Source: Tuwongella immobilis (GTDB taxonomy: Bacteria; Planctomycetota; Planctomycetia; Gemmatales; Gemmataceae). From it: a DNA stretch of 64,000 nucleotides. Numbering within the stretch: the stretch's first letter is position 1; every line of letters begins with the position of its first letter. The stretch covers positions 620,001 to 684,000 of the forward strand of contig NZ_LR593887.1 in the NCBI RefSeq assembly GCF_901538355.1. The letters are read 5' to 3'. A program made the translations under genes and the position numbers. The notes under the pieces are model-generated. The model was not told the origin of the DNA and searched no databases. It saw nothing but the letters and a program-made list of their open reading frames with translations. Shown here one piece after another: positions 55,880 through 64,000 of this stretch.

Positions 55880-58213
55880 TTATTTGACGACTTTCAACGT
55901 CCAATTCGGCGAGTTGGCGACCTGATTTCCGGCACCAGTGGCGGTGGCCGAAAGTTGCACATCGCCTTTGTCGCCGGGCATGGCGTTGCCAGCGGCGGTG
56001 AGTTCCAGGGTGACTTCCGCTTGATCCGGGGCGGCGGTCACTCTCGCAGCGGTCACATTCGCTGGGAGGTTCTTTACTTCGATGGCGACGGGGCCAGCGT
56101 AGGTTCCCAAGCGAGCGATTTTCGCTTTGATATTGGTTTTCTGTCCAATTTTTAGACTGACTGGGCCGGCTGGTTCCAGGGTGACCGTTGCTGGCAGGGT
56201 CACACGCGGCGAAATCGGTGCAGTGAGCATCGCTTCGTCTCGATTATTGACTTTGATTTGTCCGCGAATGATCAGCGGCAGAATCGTTTCCGGAACGGCG
56301 ATGGCGGCGGTCAGCGGAATCACCACTTCGTTCATGCCTTTGGGAATGGGCTTGAGGGCGAGGGTGACATTCGGCGGCACTCCGAAGGCGGTCAGCGCGA
56401 TTTCGCCATCCACCCCGGCGGCTCGCTCCGCCCGGATCGTGAGGTTCAGCGGCACGGTTTTGGCGGCTTCGTTGGCGGCCAATGTTGCGGAGAGTTTCAC
56501 ACTGGCGGGAGCCGTAACTGCCAAGGTGGTTTCGGTTTGCAGCACGCGAGGCGGAAACGGCAGGCCGGAAAATCGACTGGCGATCACATCGCTGGCGACG
56601 GCTTCACGTCGAATGACGGTGGTGCCCACGGTCGATTTCGCTTCAATTTGCAGCGGATAACTCCCCATGGCCACGTTGGGGGCGACCGTGATGGGCAGCC
56701 ACATCAGCGGCAGATTCGGGGCAAGTGGAGCGCGACCCGGCTCGATGACCACGCTGCCGGTGACGCCCGCGATGCCGGTGATGCTCACTTCGATGGGGCC
56801 GGGCAGATCGGTCCGCGTTTGGGCGAGAATTGGAATCGCCGAGGTGGTGCCCGGTGCCAGCGACACGCGATCCACACCGAGTTTGACGGCGAAATCGGCG
56901 GCACCATGCGACAATTGTAAGAAATAGACTTCGTTCGGACCCGAGACGAAATTCAACTGCTCGACTTGAAGCGTGTAGACGCCATCGGCGGGAGCCGTGA
57001 AGTCGATCGTCGCGGCCTGTTGGGGGTTACTCTTGGCCACTTCGCCGCCCATCGCATTTTTGAGCGTCAGATACAATTCGCTGGGCGAAAGCACTTCGTA
57101 GGTTTGTCCCACAACTTTGAGACGTTGGCCTTTGGTGAGCGTGATCGCGTAGCAATCGACATCGCCTTTGTCCAAAAATCGACCGGTGACATTGACCGGC
57201 AGTGTCAACTTTTGGGCCTTTGCGGCATCGTTATTCGGTTCGATATCCGTGAGATTGGGGGCATCGGTGACGAAGAGATCGACCGGCCAGCCACTCGCGC
57301 CGCCTTGCGCGTAGCGGGGGGCAGCCGAAACATGACTACGCAGATCAGGAATGGCAGGAATCGCTGCTGGGGCGAGGGGATCGGGAGTGGTTCCGGCGAA
57401 ATTCACCGTCGCGGCTTGCCCACGCTGCACGCCCATGGGGTAGGCGGCAATCGCAATCGGGAAATCGCCGATTCGCAGGCGATAGAAGAAATTCGGGCCA
57501 CCGCGATATTGTTGGTCATGGACGGAAATCAGATAGTTGCCTGCGTCTTTGAACGTGTAGGTCAGTCGGCTATCGGTTTGAGCACCGGGGGCATCGTCGC
57601 TGTAAATTCCGGGCAGTTCTCGACCCGTGGCTTGCGAGTAGATGCGGATGACCGGGTCGATGGGGGAGCCAAGTCGGTGGCCGATGACCTCGAAGCTGAG
57701 CCGTTGATTGGCGGTGACGGCGAATTGGAACCAATCGGTGACTTCGCCATCGGCACGAGCGGCCACAACTGCTGGAATGGCTAGCACTTGTGGCGTAGTC
57801 TTGGCGCGGTTGGTATCGACTTCGATGACCTGCGGCAGATCATCCACACAGAAATTGGTGGCGTTGGAAATGCCGCGTTTGGTGACAATCGCCAGCGATT
57901 GCATGCCGATCGGGGCATCGGCGGGGACGGTGAGTTTGACGCGAAGTTTGCCGGGATCGTTGCCATTGTTGGCATCGGTGGGAAATTCCGCTTGCACCGG
58001 AAAACTGGCACGCACGCCAATGGGCTGATCGAGATTGCTCCCCGAGACGGCCAATTCCAGAGTGGTGCCGCGCGTCATGCCCGATGGCGTGATCGGGTTG
58101 AGTGTGGGGACTTGGGGAAAGGTGGGTAAGGTGACGGCAGGCGGTTGGGCGGAGGCGACCGCAACGAACCCCCAGGCGATGGCGAGGGGCCAAAAGCAGC
58201 GACGAAATAGCAT
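55880..58213 (-). CDS. Large secreted protein with PPC (pre-peptidase C-terminal) domains
   Basis: A 777-residue protein with a signal peptide ending VASAQ. The body is beta-rich. Two PPC-type domains are seen: ADGEVTDWFQFAVTANQRLSFEV, then GNYLISVHDQQYRGGPNFFYRLRIGDFPI; and a second around LDKGDVDCYAITLTKGQRLKVV, then DGVYTLQVEQLNF. No protease domain is present. Such proteins are numerous in planctomycetes and of unknown function, probably attached to the cell surface. First gene of a unit with the thioredoxin-like gene. Confidence 0.82.
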   Translation of the reverse strand: MLFRRCFWPLAIAWGFVAVASAQPPAVTLPTFPQVPTLNPITPSGMTRGTTLELAVSGSNLDQPIGVRASFPVQAEFPTDANNGNDPGKLRVKLTVPADAPIGMQSLAIVTKRGISNATNFCVDDLPQVIEVDTNRAKTTPQVLAIPAVVAARADGEVTDWFQFAVTANQRLSFEVIGHRLGSPIDPVIRIYSQATGRELPGIYSDDAPGAQTDSRLTYTFKDAGNYLISVHDQQYRGGPNFFYRLRIGDFPIAIAAYPMGVQRGQAATVNFAGTTPDPLAPAAIPAIPDLRSHVSAAPRYAQGGASGWPVDLFVTDAPNLTDIEPNNDAAKAQKLTLPVNVTGRFLDKGDVDCYAITLTKGQRLKVVGQTYEVLSPSELYLTLKNAMGGEVAKSNPQQAATIDFTAPADGVYTLQVEQLNFVSGPNEVYFLQLSHGAADFAVKLGVDRVSLAPGTTSAIPILAQTRTDLPGPIEVSITGIAGVTGSVVIEPGRAPLAPNLPLMWLPITVAPNVAMGSYPLQIEAKSTVGTTVIRREAVASDVIASRFSGLPFPPRVLQTETTLAVTAPASVKLSATLAANEAAKTVPLNLTIRAERAAGVDGEIALTAFGVPPNVTLALKPIPKGMNEVVIPLTAAIAVPETILPLIIRGQIKVNNRDEAMLTAPISPRVTLPATVTLEPAGPVSLKIGQKTNIKAKIARLGTYAGPVAIEVKNLPANVTAARVTAAPDQAEVTLELTAAGNAMPGDKGDVQLSATATGAGNQVANSPNWTLKVVK

Positions 58214-58550
58214 AGGTAGGACTCAATCATGCGGTGGGGAAACTTCCAATTGTCGAATCAGCTCGCCGATCGTAGCCAGAATTCAGGGGGAACGCAAGAA
58301 TTGAACATGGAGTGTCGAGAAAGTCCGAAGAAAGCGCAGTTTCAGGGTTGCATCTGCTTGCAAATGGGGTTGAGTCGGGGTACTCTAATTCTCAGATTGG
58401 TGAAATTCCCCACGATCTGATCAGGACTCCCCCGATCCCCATGTTCGTGGCGAGGCGGTTTCGCCAGCCTCCGCGTCCCGCTCGCATTCCGATTCTTGGA
58501 CCTGTCCCAAGTTTCCGGATGGAGTACGGTCCTTCAGAAGTTCTTGCGCT
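58214..58550. other. Intergenic region between divergent genes
   Basis: About 340 bp with no gene seen. A possible plus-strand promoter for the HD-GYP gene is TTGCAA at 58358-58363 and TACTCT at 58381-58386, 17 bases apart. The -10 is weak. No terminator or riboswitch-like structure is obvious. Confidence 0.4.
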
Positions 58551-60149
58551 ATGGACCAGCAACTGCCACACTCCAGCCGAGCCTCGGATCTCTTGCTGCG
58601 GAGAGCCATTGCCAAGCCTCTCATTCGCTTGCGCGGAATTAGCGGCGACCTCAAAGGCAAAGTCTGGGAAGCCGACGGCCTGCTTCGCGCTGGTCGGCTC
58701 AGCACCCTCGAAATTGTCCTCGATGACAATTCCGTTAGCCGAAAACATGCCGAAATCGCCTTCGTCGCCGATACCTGGTGCGTCCGCGATCTCAACAGCA
58801 CCAACGGCACCTACATCAACGGCATTCGCATCGGTTCGGAAGAACGGGTAGTCAACGCCCGCGACATTGTCCAGTTCGGCAAAGTCGCCATGATGGTCGA
58901 ATTCCCCGAACCAAGCAATGCCCCCAACGGCCCCTCATCCGATCAGATTTTGGTGGAAGCGACCACCTCGTCGTCCTGGGAAGATGGCCTGGAACGACTC
59001 GCATTCGATCGCAATAACTGCCCACGCCCCAACGAGTTAATGCTGGCCCTGCTGCGGGCCGGGCATCACTTCGTCAGCCTCGAATCCGAAGATGCGCTGC
59101 TGCATTCGATTTTGAACGATGCCGTCTCGGTACTGGATGCCCAGCGCGGCGCGATTGTGCTGGCGGAAGGTTCCGACGAGAATTTGCAGTTGCGGGCGCT
59201 GGCCACCGGGCGGCACGAAACCGTTGGCCGATTTCACTTTAGCAAAAAACTGGCCCAGCGCTGCTTCGCCCGTGGGGAATCGATTCTCTGCTGTTCCGTC
59301 GAAGAAGACGATGAACTGAAGATGGCTCAATCGATTGCCGATGGGGCCATGGCCAGCGTGCTGTGCGTGCTGATTCGCACGCCGCGAAGCCGACTGGGAG
59401 TGCTGCACCTCGATCGCAGTTATTTCCAGAAACCGTTTACGGAAGACGACTTGCATCTGGCCGATGCCTTGGCAGCGCACGTCTCCGCGGGCATCGAATG
59501 TGCCCAACTGCTGCGAAAATCTCGCGATCTGTTCATCAACACCATCACCGCCTTGGCCCAAGCGGTGGAAATGCGCGACGAGTACACTGGCGGCCACACC
59601 GCCCGCGTCACCAATTATGCGACCCTGCTGGGCGAACAATTGCAGTTGTCCCACCGGGAATTGGAATTGATTCGCATTGGCACACCGTTGCACGATATTG
59701 GGAAGATTGGGATTGATGATGCGATTCTTCGCAAGCCGGCGAAATTGACCGACGAAGAATTTGCCATCATGCAGACGCATACCTCCAAAGGTGCGGCGAT
59801 CATTCAGACAATCCCCGATTTGCATCCCATCTTACCGATCGTTCGTTCCCATCATGAATGGTGGAACGGCACGGGGTACCCCGATCGGCTGTTGGGGGAG
59901 GGGATTCCGCTGCTGGCCCGGATTGTCTCCGTCTGCGATGCGTTTGATGCGATGACTTCCAACCGCCCTTACCACCTCGACCGCAAAGCCCGCCCGCCCG
60001 AAGTCGCCTTCGATGAACTTCAACGCATGTCCGGCACCCAATTCGATCCTCGCTGCGTCGAAGCATTCCTGGCGATTCGCGGCCCGGTGCTCGAAACCAT
60101 GACCGCATCCCGAGTGACGATGAGTCTCAAGAGTGCTTCCGCATCGTGA
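58551..60149 (+). CDS. FHA-GAF-HD-GYP regulatory protein
   Basis: A 532-residue cytosolic protein. The FHA domain spans about residues 22-115 (GLLRAGRLSTLEIVLDDNSV, SRKHAEIAFV, DLNSTNGTYING), a GAF domain about 180-320 (ILNDAVSVLDAQRGAIVLAE, SVLCVLIRTPRSRLGVLHLD), and the HD-GYP domain the rest (GTPLHDIGKIGIDDAIL, SHHEWWNGTGYPDRL). HD-GYP proteins hydrolyse cyclic di-GMP; the metal ligands HD and HHE and the GYP motif are all present. The FHA domain binds phosphothreonine, so a link to the Ser/Thr kinases of this organism is plausible. Confidence 0.93.
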   Translation: MDQQLPHSSRASDLLLRRAIAKPLIRLRGISGDLKGKVWEADGLLRAGRLSTLEIVLDDNSVSRKHAEIAFVADTWCVRDLNSTNGTYINGIRIGSEERVVNARDIVQFGKVAMMVEFPEPSNAPNGPSSDQILVEATTSSSWEDGLERLAFDRNNCPRPNELMLALLRAGHHFVSLESEDALLHSILNDAVSVLDAQRGAIVLAEGSDENLQLRALATGRHETVGRFHFSKKLAQRCFARGESILCCSVEEDDELKMAQSIADGAMASVLCVLIRTPRSRLGVLHLDRSYFQKPFTEDDLHLADALAAHVSAGIECAQLLRKSRDLFINTITALAQAVEMRDEYTGGHTARVTNYATLLGEQLQLSHRELELIRIGTPLHDIGKIGIDDAILRKPAKLTDEEFAIMQTHTSKGAAIIQTIPDLHPILPIVRSHHEWWNGTGYPDRLLGEGIPLLARIVSVCDAFDAMTSNRPYHLDRKARPPEVAFDELQRMSGTQFDPRCVEAFLAIRGPVLETMTASRVTMSLKSASAS

Positions 60150-60206
60150 AATTCACATGCGGGGGCGAGTGATAATGCCGGGCGAATTTGGCGAAGGAAT
60201 GACCGT

Positions 60207-60746
60207 ATGCGGGCGACGGTGTTGAATCGCAAAGTCCATTACTGGTTGTCGTTAGGGATTGCGCTGCCGGTGTTGTTGGTGCTGCTCACGGGGCTATTGC
60301 TGCAAGTCAAAAAGCAAGTTCCCTGGGTACAGCCGATCGAGAATCGCGGCACGGGGAAATCGCCGACTGTCGAAATGGCCCAAATTTTGGCCATTTGTCA
60401 GAGCAATCCCGAGACCGGCATTCAATCCTGGGCTGATATTAATCGCTTGGATATTCGACCCAGCAAGGGGTTGATTAAGGTCGCCACCGAAGCCAATCTC
60501 GAAGTGCAAATCGATGCGGGGACCGGGGCGATTCTGCAAATTGCCGTCCGTCGCTCGGATTGGATCGAAGCCTTGCACGATGGTTCATTCTTCTCCAATG
60601 CCGTCAAATATGGAATCTTTCTGCCTTCGGGGATTCTCCTGTTGGTAATGTGGTTGACGGGAATGATTCTGTTTGTGCAGCCGATGTGGATTCGCTGGCG
60701 GCGAAAGCGGCAAGCGGGGCAATCTGGAAAATCCGTGGAGCGTTAG
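60207..60746 (+). CDS. PepSY-associated membrane protein
   Basis: A 179-residue protein with N- and C-terminal membrane helices (IALPVLLVLLTGLLLQV and IFLPSGILLLVMWLTGMILF). The part between them, with LIKVATEANLEVQIDAGTGAIL, resembles a PepSY domain. HYWLSLGIALPVLLVLLTGL and the end WLTGMILFVQPMWIRWRRK match the PepSY-TM family, often linked to iron or metal reduction. It lies 6 bp before marC and is probably co-transcribed with it. Confidence 0.8.
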   Translation: MRATVLNRKVHYWLSLGIALPVLLVLLTGLLLQVKKQVPWVQPIENRGTGKSPTVEMAQILAICQSNPETGIQSWADINRLDIRPSKGLIKVATEANLEVQIDAGTGAILQIAVRRSDWIEALHDGSFFSNAVKYGIFLPSGILLLVMWLTGMILFVQPMWIRWRRKRQAGQSGKSVER

Positions 60747-60752
60747 ACCGAT

Positions 60753-61358
60753 ATGGAGGCGACACTCCGCGATGCGACGACGTTGTTTGTGGTCATCGAT
60801 CCGATCGGGCAAGTGCCGTTGTTTCTGGCGCTGACTCGCAACTCGACCGATACGGAACGCCGCCGCGTGGCGTTCCGCTGTATCGTGATTGCCTCCATCG
60901 TGTTAGGGCTATTCATTCTCGGCGGACAATTCCTGCTGGGCAAGCTGGGCATCTCCCTGCCGTCGTTCCAAATCGCGGGCGGAATCGTCTTGTTTCTCTT
61001 CGGACTTCGCATGATTTTCGAGGAAGAAGGCAAACGCGAGCCGCACCAACTCGATCTCAAGCCCGATGTCGCGGTCTTTCCGTTGGGCATTCCGAGCATT
61101 GCCGGGCCGGGATCGATGATGGCGGTCGTGTTGATGACCGATCGGACCCGAACGGGATTGCTGGAAAATCTCGCATCGACGATGGTGCTTGCGGTGATCC
61201 TCGGGATGACGTATGTCTGTTTGCGCCTTGCGGTTCCGATTCAGCGACTCATCGGCGACACGGGCGCGAACGTCGTCAGTCGGGTGCTGGGCCTGATCCT
61301 TGCGGCGCTGGCGGTGGAAAAAATTCTGGAAGGCATTAAATTGTTTTGGAATGCCTGA
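60753..61358 (+). CDS. MarC-family integral membrane protein
   Basis: A 201-residue protein with about six membrane helices. VVIDPIGQVPLFLALT at the N-terminus, GISLPSFQIAGGIVLFLFGL and AVFPLGIPSIAGPGSMM in the middle are MarC/YhgN marks. The family's transport function is not established. It is encoded 6 bp after the PepSY protein gene. Confidence 0.9.
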   Translation: MEATLRDATTLFVVIDPIGQVPLFLALTRNSTDTERRRVAFRCIVIASIVLGLFILGGQFLLGKLGISLPSFQIAGGIVLFLFGLRMIFEEEGKREPHQLDLKPDVAVFPLGIPSIAGPGSMMAVVLMTDRTRTGLLENLASTMVLAVILGMTYVCLRLAVPIQRLIGDTGANVVSRVLGLILAALAVEKILEGIKLFWNA

Positions 61359-61484
61359 GCCTCGCCGGGCACGCGGATTGGGCAAACTGCGCCAATGCCG
61401 AAAAATATCCCTCTCGCAACGGGCTTCGAATTGTGGTTTCATATCGGAAACCCACGGATTCGGGGACGCTTGAGAGGGACTTCA

Positions 61485-62762
61485 ATGCAACGGCTCCATA
61501 TTGCGATGCTCGATGAGGAGTTACCATATCCGCTCACGTCCGGCAAGCGCATTCGCAGCTTTAACCTGTTGCGCCGCTTAGCGATGCGGCATCGCCTGAC
61601 CTGGGTGGCACACCGCAATGCCGACGCCAGCGAAGTGGACGATGCGGCGCGGGTGATGCAGCAATATGGGATTCGCACGATCGTTGTGGATCGAGTCGTT
61701 CCGCCGAAATCGGGCCTGGGCTTCTATGCTCGGCTGGCCTGGAATCTCACCTCGCCGTTTCCGTACTCCGTGACCTCCCATCGCTCGCCGCAACTGGTGG
61801 CGGCCATGCAACAATTAGCGTCGGAAGATCCGGTTGACCTGTGGCAGTGCGAATGGACACCGTATCTGGCATCGATTCGGGATGCCTTTGGCGAGCAGTT
61901 GCCGCCGACGGTGGTGATGGCGCAGAATGTAGAATCGTTGATCTGGAAACGGATGGCGGAGGCGGAATCAAATCCCGCGAAGCGTTGGTATATCCGCGAA
62001 CAGTATCGGAAGTTTGATCGATTTGAAAAATGGGCGTATTCGCAAGCGGCCATGAGTGTGGCGGTGAGCGATGAAGATGCGACGCTGATGCGAACGCGAT
62101 ATGCGGGGCGACAGGTTGCGGTGGTGGATAACGGCGTGGATGTGGCGTTCTTTCAGCCGGGGCCGCTGACGGAACGCGATCCATATCGGCTGTTGTTTCT
62201 GGGGAGTTTGGATTGGCGTCCGAACGTGGATGCGATCCAAGTCCTTTTGGAGCAAGTCTTTCCGGCGGTGCTGGCTCAGGAACCCCGGGCGCGGCTGGAG
62301 ATTGTCGGTCGGCAGCCATCGCCGCAATTGCGCCAGCAGGTCGCGGGGATGGCGGGCGTGAGTCTGTTCGCCGATGTCGCCGATGTTCGGCCGTATTTGG
62401 CGCGAGCCGGTCGGCTGGTGGTGCCGTTGCGAATCGGTGGCGGGTCGCGGCTCAAAATTCTCGAATCGCTGGCAACCAGCACGCCGGTGGTCACCACCAA
62501 AGTCGGCGTGGAAGGATTGCATCTGGAAGACCAGCAACATGTTACGGTGGCGGACACGCCGCAAGCGATGGCCACGGCGATTGTCGCGGGAATGCGATCG
62601 ACCAAAGCCTTGCAGTTGCAGGCGGCACGCGGACGCCAACGGGTGCTGGAACGCTACGATTGGGACCCGCTCGCCCAGCGATTGGAACAGATTTGGTTCC
62701 AGACATTGGGGATTTCGGCTGGCGGAACGAATGCGCCGCCTGTCTTGGCGGAAGTCGCGTAA
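61485..62762 (+). CDS. Glycosyltransferase, GT4-like
   Basis: The protein has 425 residues from ATG 61485 (GAGAGGGA upstream); the longer frame is not used. The N-terminal Rossmann half opens MLDEELPYPLTSGKRIRS. The C-terminal half has RLLFLGSLDWRPNVDAIQVLL, RLEIVGRQPSPQLRQ, and the donor-site segment VPLRIGGGSRLKILESLATSTPVV, matching the PLRxGGGxRxKxLE pattern of GT4-type sugar transferases of cell-surface polymers. It is followed by a strong terminator. Acceptor unknown. Confidence 0.88.
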   Translation: MQRLHIAMLDEELPYPLTSGKRIRSFNLLRRLAMRHRLTWVAHRNADASEVDDAARVMQQYGIRTIVVDRVVPPKSGLGFYARLAWNLTSPFPYSVTSHRSPQLVAAMQQLASEDPVDLWQCEWTPYLASIRDAFGEQLPPTVVMAQNVESLIWKRMAEAESNPAKRWYIREQYRKFDRFEKWAYSQAAMSVAVSDEDATLMRTRYAGRQVAVVDNGVDVAFFQPGPLTERDPYRLLFLGSLDWRPNVDAIQVLLEQVFPAVLAQEPRARLEIVGRQPSPQLRQQVAGMAGVSLFADVADVRPYLARAGRLVVPLRIGGGSRLKILESLATSTPVVTTKVGVEGLHLEDQQHVTVADTPQAMATAIVAGMRSTKALQLQAARGRQRVLERYDWDPLAQRLEQIWFQTLGISAGGTNAPPVLAEVA

Positions 62763-62784
62763 GCAGAACGGCCCATCGTTCAGG

Positions 62785-62810
62785 AACCCCGGGAAAATTT
62801 CCGGGGTTCT
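62785..62810 (+). terminator. Terminator after the glycosyltransferase gene
   Basis: A perfect 9-bp stem, GAACCCCGG at 62785-62793 with CCGGGGTTC at 62802-62810, is followed by TTCCATTTTTC. Confidence 0.82.
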
Positions 62811-62933
62811 TCCATTTTTCAATCCAATTGCTCAACCACCTCGTCACAATGGGTAGCACGCATCTGCTCGGCAACGCGAATCAATCACTTGGAAGACGGT
62901 TCGCGGAGTCATTGCGACGAGGGCACCCATCAT

Positions 62934-64000
62934 GTCATTTGTTCGCCGCCTTCTGTGGCTCACTCCGGTTCTTGGGGCAGCCACCGCCGCTGTTCTGCTT
63001 TCCGGCAATTCGGGCATTTCCGCCCCCGCAACCGCTCCCAAAACCGAACTGAAGACGGCAGTGGGACTCCCCATCAGCCGAGTAGCGCTCTTCAGTAGCG
63101 GCGTGGGCTACTTTGCCCGCTCGGGGGATGTGGACGGGAATGTGCGAGTTGATTTGACGTTCCCGGAACGGGACATCAACGACCTGCTGAAGTCGATGAC
63201 GCTGGAAGATTTCGGCGATGGCCAAGTGTCTGCGGTGAGCTATGACAGCCGCGAGCCGATCGACCGGACGCTGGCATCGTTTGCGATCAATCTGAATAAC
63301 AACCCGACGTTGGGTCAGATTCTGACGCAAGCGCGTGGCGAACAAGTGGAAGTGGTGCTGCAACAGAACGTGGTGGGTCAGCCTGGCACGATCAGCGGCA
63401 AGATTGTCGGGTTGGAAACGCACAAGAGCACCAGCGACAAAGGCGCGACGACGGATTCCGAGGTGCTGAATCTGTGGTGTGCGGATGGGATGCGCGCGGT
63501 GAAACTGAGCGATGTTCAGCGTCTTCGCTTCGTGAATCCGACGATCGAAGCGGAAGTCCGTCGCGCGTTGGAAGTACTGTCGCTGAATCACGATCAGCAA
63601 AAGAAAGCGGTGAGCCTGCACTTTACGGGGCAGGGTCGTCGGAAAGTGCAAGTGGGTTACGTGGTTGAGAATCCGATTTGGAAGACAAGCTATCGGTTGG
63701 TGTTGGACAAAGACGGCAAGGAAGTGCCGAAAGTCCAAGGTTGGGCGATTGTGGAGAATCCGACGGATGAAGACTGGAACGGCGTGGAAATGTCGCTGAT
63801 TTCGGGTCGTCCGATCTCGTTCAAGATGGACTTGTACAATCCGCTGTACGTGAATCGTCCGACGGTGGAACCGGAATTGTTCGCGTCGCTGCGTCCGCCC
63901 ACGTATGCCGGTGATCTGAAGAAGTTTGCGAAGGCGATCGATCCGATGGCGGCCATGATGGATGGGCTGTCCGCGCCAAAGCCGACGGCCGCAGCGGAGC
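62934..64000 (+). CDS. Secreted DUF4139 (MuiA-like) protein, cut by the right edge
   Basis: The frame from ATG 62934 stays open to the end, so 355 residues are visible. The signal peptide is LWLTPVLGAATAAVLLSGNSG. Early on it has VALFSSGVGYFARSG and LTFPERDINDLLKSMTLED, and later VGYVVENPIWKTSYRLVL and GWAIVENPTDEDWNGVEMSL, the marks of DUF4139 as found in MuiA-like proteins. The region resembles surface-associated proteins common in planctomycetes. The visible part ends LSAPKPTAAAE. Function unknown. Confidence 0.85.

Noticed and set aside
21496-62762. Long opposite-strand frames over argA, lnt, moeA, kinases, fhcC and others
   Set aside because: They are rich in Arg, His and Gln, lack ribosome sites and cover genes with clear domains on the other strand.

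Overview
The window looks like chromosome from a planctomycete, most likely family Gemmataceae. The grounds are the mix of genes: paired Hanks-type Ser/Thr kinases, a DUF1080 secreted protein, a large secreted PPC-type protein, a DUF4139 protein, formylmethanofuran genes fhcC/fhcD, many secreted proteins of unknown function, and an apparent outer-membrane lifestyle (Lnt, TolC-like lipoproteins). Genus-level placement is not possible from the sequence alone. Most of the window has the same moderately G+C-rich composition. Two stretches are visibly A+T-richer: the restriction-modification operon near the left end and a reverse-transcriptase insert at about 31.4-33.7 kb.

Region 1 (1-13472) is the right-hand part of an integrative element. 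A minus-strand operon encodes an SNF2-type helicase, a DUF4391 protein, a small unknown protein and a type III Mod/Res pair; Res runs off the left edge. Plus-strand genes follow: an unknown protein, two translationally coupled small genes (the second an AlpA/excisionase-like HTH protein), a RepA-like AAA ATPase and a tyrosine recombinase. The recombinase reading frame runs through a tRNA-Arg(ACG) gene on the opposite strand, the presumed attachment site.

Region 2 (13.7-30.4 kb) is housekeeping and envelope DNA. It holds a BON-domain protein, a DinG-like helicase, several secreted or membrane proteins, divergent trxB and argA, a moeA-lnt-hydrolase operon, and a three-gene ABC-2 transporter operon.

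Region 3 (30.6-33.8 kb) begins with tRNA-Val(GAC) and a small membrane-protein gene. The last 71 bp around the stop codon of that gene are repeated exactly 2.4 kb downstream. Between the two copies lies an A+T-rich insert with one protein gene, a 502-residue reverse transcriptase of the unknown/defence type. About 650 bp of non-coding DNA precede it and contain several strong stem-loops, including a 14-bp perfect hairpin and a possible pseudoknot. This is the best candidate in the window for an undescribed system: an RT with a cognate structured RNA, packaged as an insert that could excise without a scar.

Region 4 (34-64 kb) holds a probable five-gene operon (DUF1080 protein, two kinases, NagA-like deacetylase, GNAT), then CbiX, an epimerase/flavoprotein pair, fhcC-fhcD, a double-GT2 glycosyltransferase and an MBL hydrolase. 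Next come an export cluster (two TolC-like lipoproteins, a DevC-like permease, and an ATPase fused to a cyclic-nucleotide-binding domain), a His-rich protein and a thioredoxin-like protein with the PPC protein. The window ends with an FHA-GAF-HD-GYP regulator, a PepSY protein, a MarC protein, a glycosyltransferase and a DUF4139 protein cut by the right edge.
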